From Paralithodes platypus (Eukaryota; Arthropoda; Malacostraca; Decapoda; Lithodidae), in assembly GCA_032716605.1 (NCBI GenBank), contig CM064502.1, positions 36,416,395 through 36,480,394 on the forward strand: a stretch of DNA of 64,000 nucleotides, read 5' to 3'. The notes beneath the pieces are model-generated. The model was not told the origin of the DNA and searched no databases. It worked only from the letters and a program-made list of their open reading frames with translations. How positions within the stretch are numbered: position 1 is the first letter of the stretch; each line of letters opens with the position of its first letter. Position numbers and translations under genes: made by a program. Below, in pieces: positions 24,733 through 35,965 of the stretch.

Positions 24733-25298
24733 TGTAATATTAATTGTGTAGTTGAGGATTTACTGTACTAATTGTAAGGCGAGATATAGAATATAGTGTG
24801 TTCCGTATGATTCTGCCGACATTTTTGTACACAGGTTGTGTTGTTGGCCTGCGCTGCTACTCGAGGACTCCAAGGGCGTCGTACTCAAGAGCACGGACCC
24901 TAAGACGTCGCACTCGAGAGGAGAGGGGTTTTTACAGTACCGGCCGGGATCACTAGGATTTCTTTTCTATTATCTCTAAATTTATTATCGATGTATTGAT
25001 ACACCTTACAGTCACCAGTTACTTTGATTTCCATAGTCATTGTGGGTTTTCCCACTTGTTTTCCTTGTGGTAACTTTGTGGATTTCCACCAGGGTTTTGT
25101 CACTGGCTTGAGATGCAAGCTTAGGAGTTTTTCCCCTCTCAGTGGAAATTTTAACGTAAATGTTGAGTGTTTTTTTCTACTCAAAGGTGACCATCATACA
25201 CCAGTGACAAAGTTAGGTTTACATTACAGTATGAGTGATTGTGTGTGTCTTATACCTAGGTGATTTTAGCATAGTAAAATCAAATATTTGGGGAGGAA
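24733..25298 (+). other. Gypsy-2 3' untranslated region and polypurine tract
   Basis: Between the end of pol and the 3' LTR there is no ORF of note. It ends with TTTGGGGAGGAA (25287-25298), the polypurine tract that primes plus-strand synthesis, directly abutting TGTAGTAG of the LTR. Confidence 0.8.
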
Positions 25299-26180
25299 TG
25301 TAGTAGTAACCAAATGTTTGTCTTCCTATGTTGACATATTATGTTCCTAGTTGAGTTTTGTACAATATTCTGCAGATTTCTGCTACATTGATGAGGGTTT
25401 TTTTAGTGTGTGTTTTCCTTCACTGAGAAGGGAGATGCACGCTTGGGGGTTTTGTGCAGATTACACACGTGGCGGCTGAGCAGTGAGGGTGATCACCTTG
25501 GTTTTGGTCAGGCAGGATTGGGGCTTTCCTATATTGGAGGGCCAAATACAATCCTATGAGCTTTTAAGTCCCTAGGGTAATTACCAGGTAAGATAATACA
25601 GTGTGTAACCAGTTAGGAGGGTTATACTGTACACATGTAGGTCAGTGATTTAGTTTAGGCTACAGTATCAGGCAAGAAGGTTAGATTACCATATATTTTG
25701 CATTACTGGTTCTGGTCATATACTGCTGATCACTGAGCCTTGTGTCCTAGTATTCTACAGTACAGTATTTAAAGTTAGGCTAGGCTAGACTTTTGTGTTA
25801 AGTTAGGTTAAATCAGTAGGCTTTGAACAAGGCCAGGCTAGGAGTAAACAGACTACTGGCTGCTGTGTGAATCCTTGAGTGCTTGCCTTATCATATTTCT
25901 TCACATATCATTATTAAATTTAATTGCCTGTTACATGTGTATCTATTTTCAAGAGTGCCTTTAATAACTATGATAATATTTATAATTTTATATGCTAGGT
26001 TATAGGCTGTACACATGTTATTAGGCTAATTATCAAGCCAGTTGTCCCCATATCAGGTAACCTCTATAATGAATATATACAGTAATTCTACTGCATACAG
26101 TAGTTGTGTATCGCTCACTGAGGCTTTACATAAAATTCATAAGATCAGGGGAAGGGTTATATAAACGAATACCCGTGTCA
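25299..26180 (+). repeat. Gypsy-2 3' LTR
   Basis: 882 bp, TGTAGTAG to GTGTCA, followed by the target duplication GGTAT. It aligns with the 5' LTR outside the LINE insertion; scattered substitutions and a few short indels show that the copy is not very recent. Confidence 0.93.
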
Positions 26181-26289
26181 GGTATATTATCATGGGACAT
26201 TAAACAATGGTAGTATTGCCATGAAAGTACATGTGTGTATGTTGCAATATGATTAAGGTATGTGTACACTCTGTATATATGTTATGTGT

Positions 26290-26540
26290 GCACTTAACCT
26301 ATATCAACAACATGATCCTAGGCATGGCGACAAAGTAACATTTTCTGAAAGAGCCTGGAGGGATTCTAAAGACCGGGTAGTACTTGATTATCTAGAGGCT
26401 AAGCACATGATCCAAATCCTCCATGGACAAGAGGGAAGGGGGGCTCATTTGGGTCAGTCTAGAGTTCTAAAGCAATTTAACGAAAGGTACTGGACCTCGA
26501 GGGCCGACCAAATTGTTAAAGAAGTTAATTGTTTGGGATG
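26290..26540 (+). pseudogene. pol: Older Gypsy integrase, N-terminal zinc-finger part (interrupted)
   Basis: A short frame shows the integrase zinc-binding module: a His pair in ILHGQEGRGAHLG and the first Cys in VNCLGC, ending exactly where Gypsy-3 begins. The reading frame picks up at 38628 after the 12-kb insertion with the region before the catalytic core. RNase H, expected just upstream, is not visible. In domain order and strand it fits the missing 3' half of Gypsy-1. Confidence 0.82.
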
Positions 26541-28390
26541 TGTGACGCATGTCCACGTGTGAGCATGCTGTACAGAACGCCTAGTCATGCCCCACTCTCG
26601 CTAGGATCGTCAGGGCAGGAACTTTGGCTGTAGTCTATGTAGAGTTTCCTAACTTAGTTCGTGTGAGCCGTTGTACTATAAGTATTATGAATATGTATTT
26701 TGTTTTCATCTGAGTCAACGAGTTCTATTTTATATCATTAGTTATAAGTGTTGTGTGTAAAACTTATTTGTAATGATGGGAAGAGAAACAGCCACAGTTA
26801 GGTGTCAGTGGCTACGCCAGGCAGGAGGTAGGCCTAACTCACTCGCATTCCTCCCTCCCTCAGTGCTAGGGGAGCCTTTGTGTATCCCAGAGGAGAGAGA
26901 GAAATTACATAATGGTTGTCAGTGGGCGGTCCTTAGTAGTTCACGTTGGGCTCACTAGAGGGCCGGGTATAAAAGGGAAGTCTAGCCATTTTTTAATCAG
27001 AACTCCTTAGGCAGAGCGACTTCTCATTTCCCTTGCTAACAATTTATATTCTTCTGACTGATGGGAACTTTCTCTACTACCTTACATTCTTATTTCCTCT
27101 TTTCCCTGCCCTGTTTAACTTCCATGGTCCCGTTGGTGCAGAGCTAGTCAGCCAACGTATTATCGCTTGAGTTCTCACGAGATACTTGCCTATTAGATAG
27201 CCTATTTTGGAAGGGTTGACTTAGAATAGGATTGATTTATGTTTGTTGCACTTGTATATGCATTTCCCTGTGTGTTATTATTATTATTCCTGTTTTCTGC
27301 TGGTCTAGGTAATGCTAGACTGGGGTAAGGCTTTTCTGTGTTGCGAGTTGTTGTTTGATGCAGTGGTTAAGCGATAAACCTGCATACTCGTTTCGGTTCA
27401 GTGAAGCCTAGGTTGTCTTCGCGGCTGACTGTGTTGAGTTAATAATTTACAGTGCGTGAGGGCAAGAGCCTAACCACCCTGTATTTTATTAACAGTTTGT
27501 TTTTACTTTGTCAAGGAGCCGGGAGAAAACCAGATACAAGGGATCTGGATTTCTCAAAGTGCACTTGTTAGTTTTAACGTAATACTTTAAACAGTCTTGA
27601 GGACTTCGCTAGGCTACGAGCCGTTTTTGCTCCGTCACTGCTACCTTTTTGCCTACAGTACCCCAGCTAGACTTTACTCGATTAGTAGATACAGAATAGT
27701 ATTGAAGCTTTCCTTATGTATGATATTGTTTATGCACTATAGATTTCATGTGTTGCAAGCTTGGCTACTTTAGTGATTAGTGGCCCACGAGCACAATCCG
27801 AGTAGGCTATTGCCGTTGCATTTGCGGAGTACTTCCTTTTAATGTTTGCCATTTACTATTGCATATTCTTTTAATTATTCTTATGCCATTTTAAGCCTTT
27901 AAGAGTATTTCATTGCCAGTGTTTTTGCTTATTGAATTACTGTTCAAAATCCGATACGTACTTCTTACGAGCATCCGAGAAGCATCTAACTTTTTTCAGA
28001 AGATTCCTTGCTCGATGCTTAAGGACTATTAATTAACGTAACGTAATAGTGCCGATCCGAAGTAGAGGGTGGTGGACTTCTTAAGTTCATAGTCAAGGGT
28101 GGATTACTTCGGCTTCGGCCAACACTTTTCTTTTGTGTTGTTGTTTTTTACTTCATTGTTTGATTGTTGACCAGACTAGATAATTCCTGTCTCTTTATTA
28201 GTCTGTTGTTGAACACTAGTACCGAGTTCTTGTATACCCCGTTATAGCAGATTGAACTCTGGAGGGTATTGGTGTTTTTTGTTCGGCTGGCAGTACTCAG
28301 GGGTTGGGATCGTGTGTTTCCGTTGTGGCAGCGAGCCGTATTCGAGTCCTGATTGAGAGACCTTGTGTACCCGAGTGCCAGTTCGTAACA
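26541..28390 (+). repeat. Gypsy-3 5' LTR
   Basis: 1,850 bp, TGTGACGCATGT to GTTCGTAACA. Unusually long for a Ty3/gypsy LTR. It has no ORF of note. It includes a TATA box at 26969 and matches 36779-38623 nearly base for base. Confidence 0.96.
26969..26976 (+). promoter_or_regulatory. TATA box in the Gypsy-3 LTR
   Basis: TATAAAAG in a GC-rich context (GGGCCGGG before it). A possible initiator, ATCAGAACTC, lies about 25-30 bases downstream near 26996. The same box is present in the 3' LTR at 37206-37213. It would drive transcription of the element and, from the 3' LTR, of flanking DNA. Confidence 0.65.
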
Positions 28391-28392
28391 AA

Positions 28393-28411
28393 TGGCGACC
28401 TTGCTTAGGAT
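28393..28411 (+). promoter_or_regulatory. Gypsy-3 primer-binding site
   Basis: TGGCGACCTTGCTTAGGAT begins two bases after the LTR end. It shares the first eight bases with the Gypsy-2 site and the same two-base spacing. The tRNA was not identified. Confidence 0.75.
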
Positions 28412-28602
28412 TTTGTGAACAGTATAAATTTTTGCAGAGTTGTACAACATTTGTTTGTTTGTATTTTAGCGTGCATATTGAAGAATATTTTTTTTGTATG
28501 GCAATTAGTAAAGCATTTAAGAGACTCCAGTTAATTTAGTAATTAGTGCTTGCATAGGAAGTTTAACACTTTTGTCTCGAGAATTTTGTTGTGGACTTCA
28601 GT

Positions 28603-31600
28603 ATGTCGTGCATTAGCACTGACGATGAGCGAGAGATGTCATTTGAAGGTGTGCCGTTAGTAACCAGTGAGGAGGATGCTAGAGTTTTTGTGAGTAAGCG
28701 GTACCACGTGACGGAGGAGAGGCTGACTGGGGTGGATGTTTGTGGCTTGCACCTGATAGCCAAGGTTTTGGGCATTTCCAATGTAGCAGGGATGTCCAAG
28801 GGGGAGCTGATTTCCTGGGTGTTGCGTGGGCGACATGGGGTTTCGGAGGAGAGGGCGTTTGGGGGGGTTCCTCCCCAGATCCCCTCTCACTCGACTCCCA
28901 CAGTGCCGTCCACTCAGTTACCGGAGGTTAGCACTCTCCCACAGAGGGATGAGAATTGGCAGATTGGAGTGCCCTCGGGTGGTGCACGTGGTGGTTCCCC
29001 AGTTTTTGCCCCCCCTCCTTCAGTAGTGGCAGCTCCCTCTTCCTGCCTGTCTCCAGATATGGTATTTAGACTTGAGCTTGCTAAGATTGAGGCTAGGAAG
29101 CAGGAGAATGAGACTAGGAGGCATGAGAATGAGACTAGGAGGCATGAGATTGAGGTTAGGAGGCAGGAGGATGAGACCAGGAGGCAGGAGGATTAGACCA
29201 GGAGGCATGAGGGTGAGCTTAGGTACGACTCAGAGAAATATTGTGCTAAATTAGATTTAGATAAGACTCGTGCAGAGTCGACAGGGACTCGGATGGGCCG
29301 TGAGGGCCAAGTAAGAGAACAGTCCTTAGCCCACTTAGTCAAATTGGTGCCGGTATTTAGTGAAACTGAAGTCACAGAATTTTGTAATCGTTTTGAGAAG
29401 AAGTGTAGGGAGCATAATTGGCCTGAAGAGAAGTGGGCAGCTCTAGTCTCCTCAAGACTTACGGGTATGGGTCTGAAGGCTTATGATGCACTGCCTTTAG
29501 AGTCTTGCATTGACTACCCAGAATTGAAGAGAGCTGTCCTACGGGCATACGAGTTGCAAACGGAAACATATCGATTGAAGTTTCGGGGTGTTACAAAGAC
29601 TAGGGAGGCGACCTTTCTTGAACATGCCCGGGACTTAAAAGATGCACTTAAAAACTGGACACGTTCTGAGAAAGCTGAGACGGCAGAACAGTTGACTGAG
29701 CTGTTTCTGCTCGAGCAGTTTTATAAGTATACTGGTGCAGAAATGACTTTAACTATTAAAGAAAAGAACCCAAGAACTCTTCAAGAGGCAGCTGAGATGG
29801 CTGACCTCAGGTTGTCGCTAATCAGGGGATGTGAATCTGTAAAGCGTGTTGATGCAGTTCCCAAGGAAACAGAAACCATGACCCAAATCTGTAGCCACCA
29901 TATACCTGCAAGACAAACAAAACGAAGAAGCAAACAAGATCGGGAAAGGAGGAGGCTGTACAGAAGAAGAAAATTACTCACACAAAGACGCACACATCAA
30001 AATCTACAGGATAGGCAAAAGGTCGAAATAGGTAGAGAAATTGTGGAAATTGAACAAAGGCTAAGAATATCATATGAACTACAACATATGGAAGAGGAGA
30101 GGAAAGCTATTGCAGGTATAAAGGAAAATTCCAAATACTTCTTTTCATACGCCAAACAAAAGGCTAAAACAACATCAAACATCGGCCCACTGAGCAAAGG
30201 GGACGGCTCTTTCACAGGGGACAAAAAGGAAATTAGCGAACTCTTAAGCAGGCAGTATGAAATGGCATTCAGTGAGCCTGATGAAACAAAAGTCATCAGA
30301 GACCAAAATATATTTTTCATGGAAACCTCCCCCACGGAAACCCCTCAGATGCTGGATATTGATTTCGGTCCAAAAGACATAGAAGAGGCCATTTCCAACA
30401 TGCCATCCCACTCGGCACCAGGCCCGGACTCTTGGAATTCGATCCTAATGAAAAAATGTAAGGAAAACCTCTCAAAACCCCTGGCTATAATGTGGAGAAG
30501 GAGTCTAGACACTGGTGACATACCAGATAGCTTGAAAAACGCAATAATTGCCCCACTGCATAAAGGAGGGAGTAAAGCACTACCAAAAAACTACCGCCCG
30601 GTAGCTCTAACCTCACATCATTAAAGTTTTCGAGCGAGTCCTGCGAAGCAAAATTTCAACATTCATGGAGACAAATGAACTACACAACACCGGTCAACAT
30701 GGGTTCAGAGCGGGAAGATCATGTCTCTCACAACTTTTGGAACACTATGACAAAATTCTTAAAGCGCTAGAAGAAAAGAAAAACGTGGATGTCATTTACA
30801 CCGATTTGCTAAGGCATTTGATAAATGTGACCATGGTATAATAGCCCACAAACTGAAAGCAAAAGGTATAACTGGGAAAATCGGACGGTGGATATACAAT
30901 TAACTCGTAAACCGAAAACAATCGGTAGCAGTAAACCAAGTCACTTCTGAGCCTTCGGATGTCAAAAGCTCAGTGCCCCAAGGAACAGTGCTAGCGCCCC
31001 TTCTGTTCCTCATACTAATTTGCGACATAGATACCAACACCAGACACAGTACGGTGTCGTCTTTTGCTGATGACACAAAATTAAGCAAGATAGTAAACAC
31101 ACAAGAGGACACGGGCCGACTGCAGGAAGACATGAATGTAGTGTTCCAGTGGACCAGGGAAAACAACATGCAATTCAATGAGGAAAAATTCCAATTAATA
31201 CGGTACGGAGATAATAATGGTGTTAAAGAAATTACAAATTACTTAACAGAATCTAACCACATAATAGAACGGAAAGACAGTGTGAAAGACCTTGGGGTAT
31301 TAATGTCTGAAAATATGGGTTTCAAAGTACATAACCAGGTCAAAGTGGCGGCTGCGAAACGTCTAACGGGTTGGATTCTGCGTACTTTTAAAACACGCGG
31401 TGAATTGCCTATGATAACGCTCTTCAAATCTCTAGTGCTACCGCGGCTTGAATACTGTAGCGTATTAACATCCCCATACAAAGCAGGTGAAATAAATGAC
31501 GTAGAGAGTGTACAAAGAAATTTCACTTCGCATATAAGTTCGATAAAACATCTACACTATTGGGAGCGTTTAAGAGCACTGAATCTGTACTCACTGGAAC

Positions 31601-32180
31601 GTAGAAGAGAACGTTACCTAATAATATACACGTGGAAAATCGCAGAGGGTTTAGTACCAAACCTACATACTCCGATAGTCATGAAATTCAGTGATAGGAG
31701 AGGCTGGGAATGCGAAATCCCCCGGATGAATAACAGGGGTGCTATGGGCTCTCTGCGAGAGGGCTGGTTATCACACAGAGGCCCACGTCTCTTCAACAAA
31801 CTCCCACGGCGAGTAAGAGACATGAGGGACATCTCGTTAGACAACTTCAAGAGAGCCCTAGATGTCGAACTTCAAAAAGTGCCAGACGAGCCCATCCTCG
31901 CAAGGGAGCGAGCTGTCGCTTCAAACAGTCTACTGCACCAAATCACCACCCATAACGAGGGGCGTTGCGCTCCTTGGTGCCGCTAGAGGAGCGGCGAACA
32001 CATCCAAAGGTATCCAAAGGTAAGGGGCGCGATACTCCAAACCCTCAGGCTTAGGACAATCACTATAGATATAAACCTCAGTTTAAAAGCCAAGATACCA
32101 GGACTGAACCAAAGACTACAGCCGTCCCATTACAGAAGGGTCAGAACTCCGCCCCTTATCAGAAGAGACCGATAGGGGAA
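28603..32180 (+). pseudogene. gag: Gypsy-3 gag with coiled-coil repeats and a SCAN-like capsid domain (interrupted)
   Basis: ATG at 28603. Residues about 165-197 are tandem ETRRHEN/ETRRQED heptad-like units, a likely coiled coil, ending at an in-frame TAG (29194-29196) after which the same frame stays open. The capsid part at about 29567-29812 has the helical pattern of the vertebrate SCAN domain, including a TELFLLEQF block that mirrors the SCAN signature L-L-x-LEQFL, and a following PRTLQEAAEMADL helix. At about 29868 LINE-C interrupts; gag resumes near 32020 and reaches a single CCHC knuckle (CFHCRKKGHYAKSC) at 32187. Gag and pol appear to be in one frame from there. The TAG could be a mutation or a read-through site. 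Confidence 0.85.
29868..32020 (+). mobile_element. LINE-C: CR1-type non-LTR element inserted in Gypsy-3 gag
   Basis: 5'-truncated: it starts in the linker upstream of RT. The first frame (to 30624) has APGPDSWN, APLHKGGSKALPKNYRPVAL; a frame change near 30620 precedes the block with STRAND-like GQHGFRAGRS. A further break near 30805-30900 follows (an in-frame TAA at 30901). A long frame (30973-31986) then holds VPQGTVLAPLLFL, SSFADDTKL (catalytic FADD), DLGVLMSENMGF and LVLPRLEYCSV. It ends with ATCCAAAGGT repeated, a short tandem tail in place of poly-A. Edges are approximate; AAGG is shared at both junctions. Confidence 0.88.
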
Positions 32181-34754
32181 GTGGAATGTTTTCATTGTAG
32201 AAAGAAGGGGCATTATGCAAAATCTTGTCCTGGTAAGTCGCCAGCTGCAGCCGTGTCTTTGGTGCACAGCATAGGTGTGGCTGAAATGTCGTCTGGATTT
32301 ACCCAGGGTAGTTTGCCAGCGGCAGGGTCACAGGCTATGTATAAGACTCAGGAAGGCTCGTCCCCTGTCCGTGATGTCTTTTGCGCCCATAGAGGGACCG
32401 GTAGGGTAAGTTGGGCGGTTTGCCAGCATAAGGTGGAAGTTTTGCGTGATACTGGAGCTTCACAGACACTTTTGAAGAATTTCACGGGGCGACCAATTAA
32501 TGCGGCACGGGTGGTTGTTGTTCAGGGTATTAATGCGACCAGGTCATACCCGTTGGTTCGTGTGGAGCTGGAAGTTGATGGTGTGATTAAGGACTTAGAT
32601 GTTGGCATCGTTGAGAAATTGCCAGTGGAGGGTGTCGACCTTCTTCTCGGCAACGACTTTGCGGTGCCTACTTTAGACGTTCCACCCTTAGTCGTTGCCG
32701 AGAGGCCGGCCGACGTGAGTAGGGAGGAACAAGAGTGGGTAGTGAGTTGTCAACACCAACAGATGGCATGTGTGGTAACTCGTTCCCAAGCATTTAAGGT
32801 ATCACAGCCTATTTCCCAGGCCACAGAACAGCGGAGGAAGGGAATTAAGGAGAAGCGGAAGGCGGGGAAAAGTTTGAAGAGTTTAGAACCAGTGGCTCTC
32901 CCAAAAGACCCAATAGCAGGACCTTTGACCGAGTCTGTTGTAACTCCAGTGCCTAACACAGTTGATAAAGTAGTGGAGGAGGCAGAGACTCAGAGACAGC
33001 ACCGTTACCTTCAGCGAGAAAACCGGATGTCTAAGTTGGATGTTGGGGGAGAGCATGAGTTGTTGACCAAGCAGTTAGACATGTTGGCTCCCACAGACAT
33101 TCGAAAGTTGCAATTAGAGGATCCAGAGGTTTTGCAGTGTACCAATGGGGCTGTGGAGTTAGAAGAAGATAGGGATGCAAAGGCAGGGGATTTTTTTTTC
33201 GTTAATGGAATTTTATACCACCGATATCAAGATCCTAAAAGGAACTGGGAGGGCGGATCAGGTACAGTTGACCAGCTGGTCGTGCCAGAGGGCTGCAGGG
33301 AAAGTTTGCTTAGGTTGGCTCATGATTCTCCATTATCAGGACATTTGGGTGCCAAGAAAACGGTGGCGGCTTTGGGGAAATTGTTTTGGTGGCCGGGGAT
33401 GAAGTCTCATGTGCAGTCATGGATAAACTCATGTGATATTTGTCAACGTGTCGGGAAACCGAACCAAGTTATTCCTAAGGCTCCGTTACACACTATTCCT
33501 GTGATTGGGCCACCCTTTAGTAAAATTATTGTTGACATGGTTGGTCTACTCCCTCCCACTAAGGCTGGAAATAAAATTTTGTTAACCATAATGGATGTTG
33601 CCACTAGATACCCCGATGCATACCCTATGAAAAATGGAATGGCTAAGACGGTAGTCAGTAACTTGTTGTGGTACTTCTCAAGGTACGGGTACCCGGAGGA
33701 GATTCAGTCTGATCAGGGATCTAATTTCACCTCCAACATGTTCAAGCAAACAATGCAACAGTATGGGATACGAGCAGTAGTATCGTCAGCGTATCACCCT
33801 GAGAGTCAAGGGGTGCTTGAGCGGTGGCATGCTACACTTAAAAGCATGCTCAGGTGTTATTGTGCTGACAACGGTATGGATTGGGATCTTGGATTGCCTT
33901 ATGTGCTGTTTGCTGCTCGGGAGGTACCTGGTGAGAGCCTGGGATTTAGTCCAAACGAGCTGATTTTTGGACACCGTGTCAGGGGCCCCCTTAACATGCT
34001 GAAAGAAATTTGGGAGGGGACTGTGCAGCCTTGTCCATTATTAAAGTATGTGCTTGAAAGCCGTGAGCGCATGCTTAAGAGTCTGGAGATGGCAGGTAGA
34101 AATTTGACAGAATCACAAGCTTTGATGAAGGACAGGTATGATCGCAAAGTGAGGCTCCGGAAGTTCACTGTAGGACAAGAGGTATTAATTTTGTTGCCTT
34201 TGGTTGGTAACCCCCTCTCTGCGAAGTACACTGGACCTTATACAATTGTAGAACAAATTTCAGACTTAGATTACCTTGTTGCCACTCCAGACAGGAGGAA
34301 AAAGAACCAGTTATGTCACGTGAACCTTATTAAAGAGTATGTGAGGCGCCCCTCTGAGCCTCTCACTGTCCCTGTGTTGGCTTGTTGCGGCCGTGGTGGA
34401 GAAGGAGAGGGGGACAGTCAAGCTTCGGAGGAGGATAGCTGGGATCAACATGTTTCAGCGGATCAGTGGGCGGGGAACTCGAGCCTAAGGGCTGACGAGG
34501 CTATAGCTCATTTGCCTGAGCCGCAGTTTGATGCTATCCGTCAGTTGTTCGGTTCATACCCCACTGTATTTGCTGAACACCCAGGCCTCACTACTCAGGC
34601 TATGCATGATGTTGACGTGGGGGACCATATACCCTTTAAGTCAATCCCGTACCGTGTGCCCCCCATAAAACTACCAGCTCTGAGGGATGAGTTGGAGTAT
34701 ATGCTCGGTAGAGGGTTGATAGAGAAGGCACAGTTAAGTAGACTTCCCCCGTAA
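32181..34754 (+). CDS. pol: Gypsy-3 pol, first part: zinc knuckle, protease, integrase, start of RT
   Basis: An 857-codon open frame. In order: CCHC knuckle (residues 3-16), retropepsin with VLRDTGASQTLL (an intact D-T-G-A, near 32442), a basic linker, the integrase H-H-C-C finger (HDSPLSGHLG ... CDICQ, about 33320-33440), the integrase core with D in IIVDMVGLL (33532), D in QSDQGSNF (33710) and E in VLERWHATL (33818), a GPY/F module (TGPYTIVEQISDLDYLV, 34232), then the RT entry segment (34480-34750). The frame ends at a TAA at 34752-34754 caused by a one-base loss near 34750. All catalytic residues of protease and integrase look intact. Confidence 0.93.
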   Translation: MECFHCRKKGHYAKSCPGKSPAAAVSLVHSIGVAEMSSGFTQGSLPAAGSQAMYKTQEGSSPVRDVFCAHRGTGRVSWAVCQHKVEVLRDTGASQTLLKNFTGRPINAARVVVVQGINATRSYPLVRVELEVDGVIKDLDVGIVEKLPVEGVDLLLGNDFAVPTLDVPPLVVAERPADVSREEQEWVVSCQHQQMACVVTRSQAFKVSQPISQATEQRRKGIKEKRKAGKSLKSLEPVALPKDPIAGPLTESVVTPVPNTVDKVVEEAETQRQHRYLQRENRMSKLDVGGEHELLTKQLDMLAPTDIRKLQLEDPEVLQCTNGAVELEEDRDAKAGDFFFVNGILYHRYQDPKRNWEGGSGTVDQLVVPEGCRESLLRLAHDSPLSGHLGAKKTVAALGKLFWWPGMKSHVQSWINSCDICQRVGKPNQVIPKAPLHTIPVIGPPFSKIIVDMVGLLPPTKAGNKILLTIMDVATRYPDAYPMKNGMAKTVVSNLLWYFSRYGYPEEIQSDQGSNFTSNMFKQTMQQYGIRAVVSSAYHPESQGVLERWHATLKSMLRCYCADNGMDWDLGLPYVLFAAREVPGESLGFSPNELIFGHRVRGPLNMLKEIWEGTVQPCPLLKYVLESRERMLKSLEMAGRNLTESQALMKDRYDRKVRLRKFTVGQEVLILLPLVGNPLSAKYTGPYTIVEQISDLDYLVATPDRRKKNQLCHVNLIKEYVRRPSEPLTVPVLACCGRGGEGEGDSQASEEDSWDQHVSADQWAGNSSLRADEAIAHLPEPQFDAIRQLFGSYPTVFAEHPGLTTQAMHDVDVGDHIPFKSIPYRVPPIKLPALRDELEYMLGRGLIEKAQLSRLPP

Positions 34755-35896
34755 CACTGCAGCCTAAGCCAGATGGCAAGGTACGCTTTTGTATTGATTT
34801 CCGTAGGTTAAACGGTTTGACTCAATCTAACCCATATCCTCTTCCTCGGGTTGATGATAGTGTTGACAAAATTAGTAATGCTCGTTTTTTGTCTAAAGTA
34901 GATTTAGTAAAAGGTTACTGGCAAGTACCTTTGTCCGAGCGTGCTAAAGAGGTATGTGGTTTTGTTGTGGACGGGAGTACCTACCGGTGCAATGTTATGC
35001 CTTACGGACTTAAAAATGCACCAGCAACGTTTCAGAACCTGATGAATGAAATTGTAAAGGACATTCCAAATTGCACCGTATATTTGGACGATGTAATCAT
35101 TTATGATGACGACTTTGAGAGCCATTGTGAGCACCTTGAGACCTTGTTCCGGAAACTTAGTGAAGCAGGTCTGGTAGTAAATTTGGCAAAGTGTGACTTC
35201 GTAAAAGCCACTGTGCAATACCTTGGGTTTGTAGTGGGAAGGGGACAGGTGTGCCCTCCTCAGAACAAGGTACAGGCTATCAATAATTGTCCTCACCCAA
35301 CAACCAAGAAGCAGGTTATGAGATTCTTGGGTAGGATAGGCTACTACAGACGCTTCATAAAAGGTTACTCAACGGTGTTGGCACCTCTCACAGATTTGTT
35401 ATCTAAAGACAAAAAGTTTTTGTGGGCACCTGAGTGTGAAAAGGCTTTCACTTTGGTGACACATTTGCTATGTACTCACCCGATACTCAGGGCCCCAGAC
35501 TTTAACAGGCCTTTTCAGCTGGCAACAGATGCTAGTGGTGTAGGGGCTGGTGCCGTCTTGCTACAGACAGACAATGAAGGTGTGGAACACCCAGTAAGTT
35601 TCTTTTCTAAGAAGTTCAATGCTGCACAAAAGAACTATTCTACAATAGAAAAGGAATTACTGGCGATTGTGCTGTCGCTCAGGCACTTCGAGGTGTATGT
35701 TCCAGCCTATGGCCCAGTCGTGGTTATCTACACTGATCATCACCCTTTGAGATTCCTGAATCAATTTCACAATCGCAATATGAGACTGACCAGGTGGTCT
35801 TTGATGTTGCAGGAGTATAACCTGGACATCCGTCATATTGCTGGATGTGACAATGTGATCGCGGATTGTTTATCAAGGGTGGATGATCAGTCGTAG
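34755..35896 (+). CDS. pol: Gypsy-3 pol, second part: reverse transcriptase and RNase H
   Basis: Continues pol in the next frame. RT blocks: PKPDGKVRFCIDFRRLN (before 34817), FLSKVDLVKGYWQVPL, VMPYGLKNAPATFQN, and the catalytic YLDDVIIYDD (YLDD, 35079). The RNase H block FQLATDASGVGAGAVLL (35515), an STIEKELLAIV block and VIYTDHHPLRFL follow. The end (IAGCDNVIADCLSR) is typical of Ty3/gypsy RNase H. It stops at TAG 35894-35896. No chromodomain or envelope ORF follows. Active-site residues are intact; only the upstream frame change disables it. Confidence 0.93.
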
Positions 35897-35965
35897 GCTA
35901 TCACAGGTGTGTGGGTTTGAGTGGAGGAAAATAGACTGCCCTTATAGTGCAGCCGGGAAAAAATA

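Larger units (their letters stand above)
17530..26185 (+). mobile_element. Gypsy-2: LTR retrotransposon with integrase upstream of RT (Gmr1-like order)
   Basis: The element lies between a 5-bp target duplication GGTAT (17530-17534 and 26181-26185). Its LTRs start TGTAGTAG and end in GTGACA or GTGTCA. Order inside: primer site, leader with tandem repeats, gag, protease, integrase, reverse transcriptase, RNase H, purine tract, 3' LTR. Integrase before RT is the Ty1/copia-type order, yet RT, RNase H and the GPY-type integrase tail are Ty3/gypsy-like; this combination defines the Gmr1-like group. It carries two LINE insertions, one in the 5' LTR and one in RNase H. The ORFs have several stops and frame changes, so this copy is dead. 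Confidence 0.9.

Noticed and set aside
17530..26185. Copia or BEL element because integrase precedes RT
   Set aside because: RT (FVDD), RNase H tail and GPY/F module are Ty3/gypsy-like; the Gmr1-like group explains the order.
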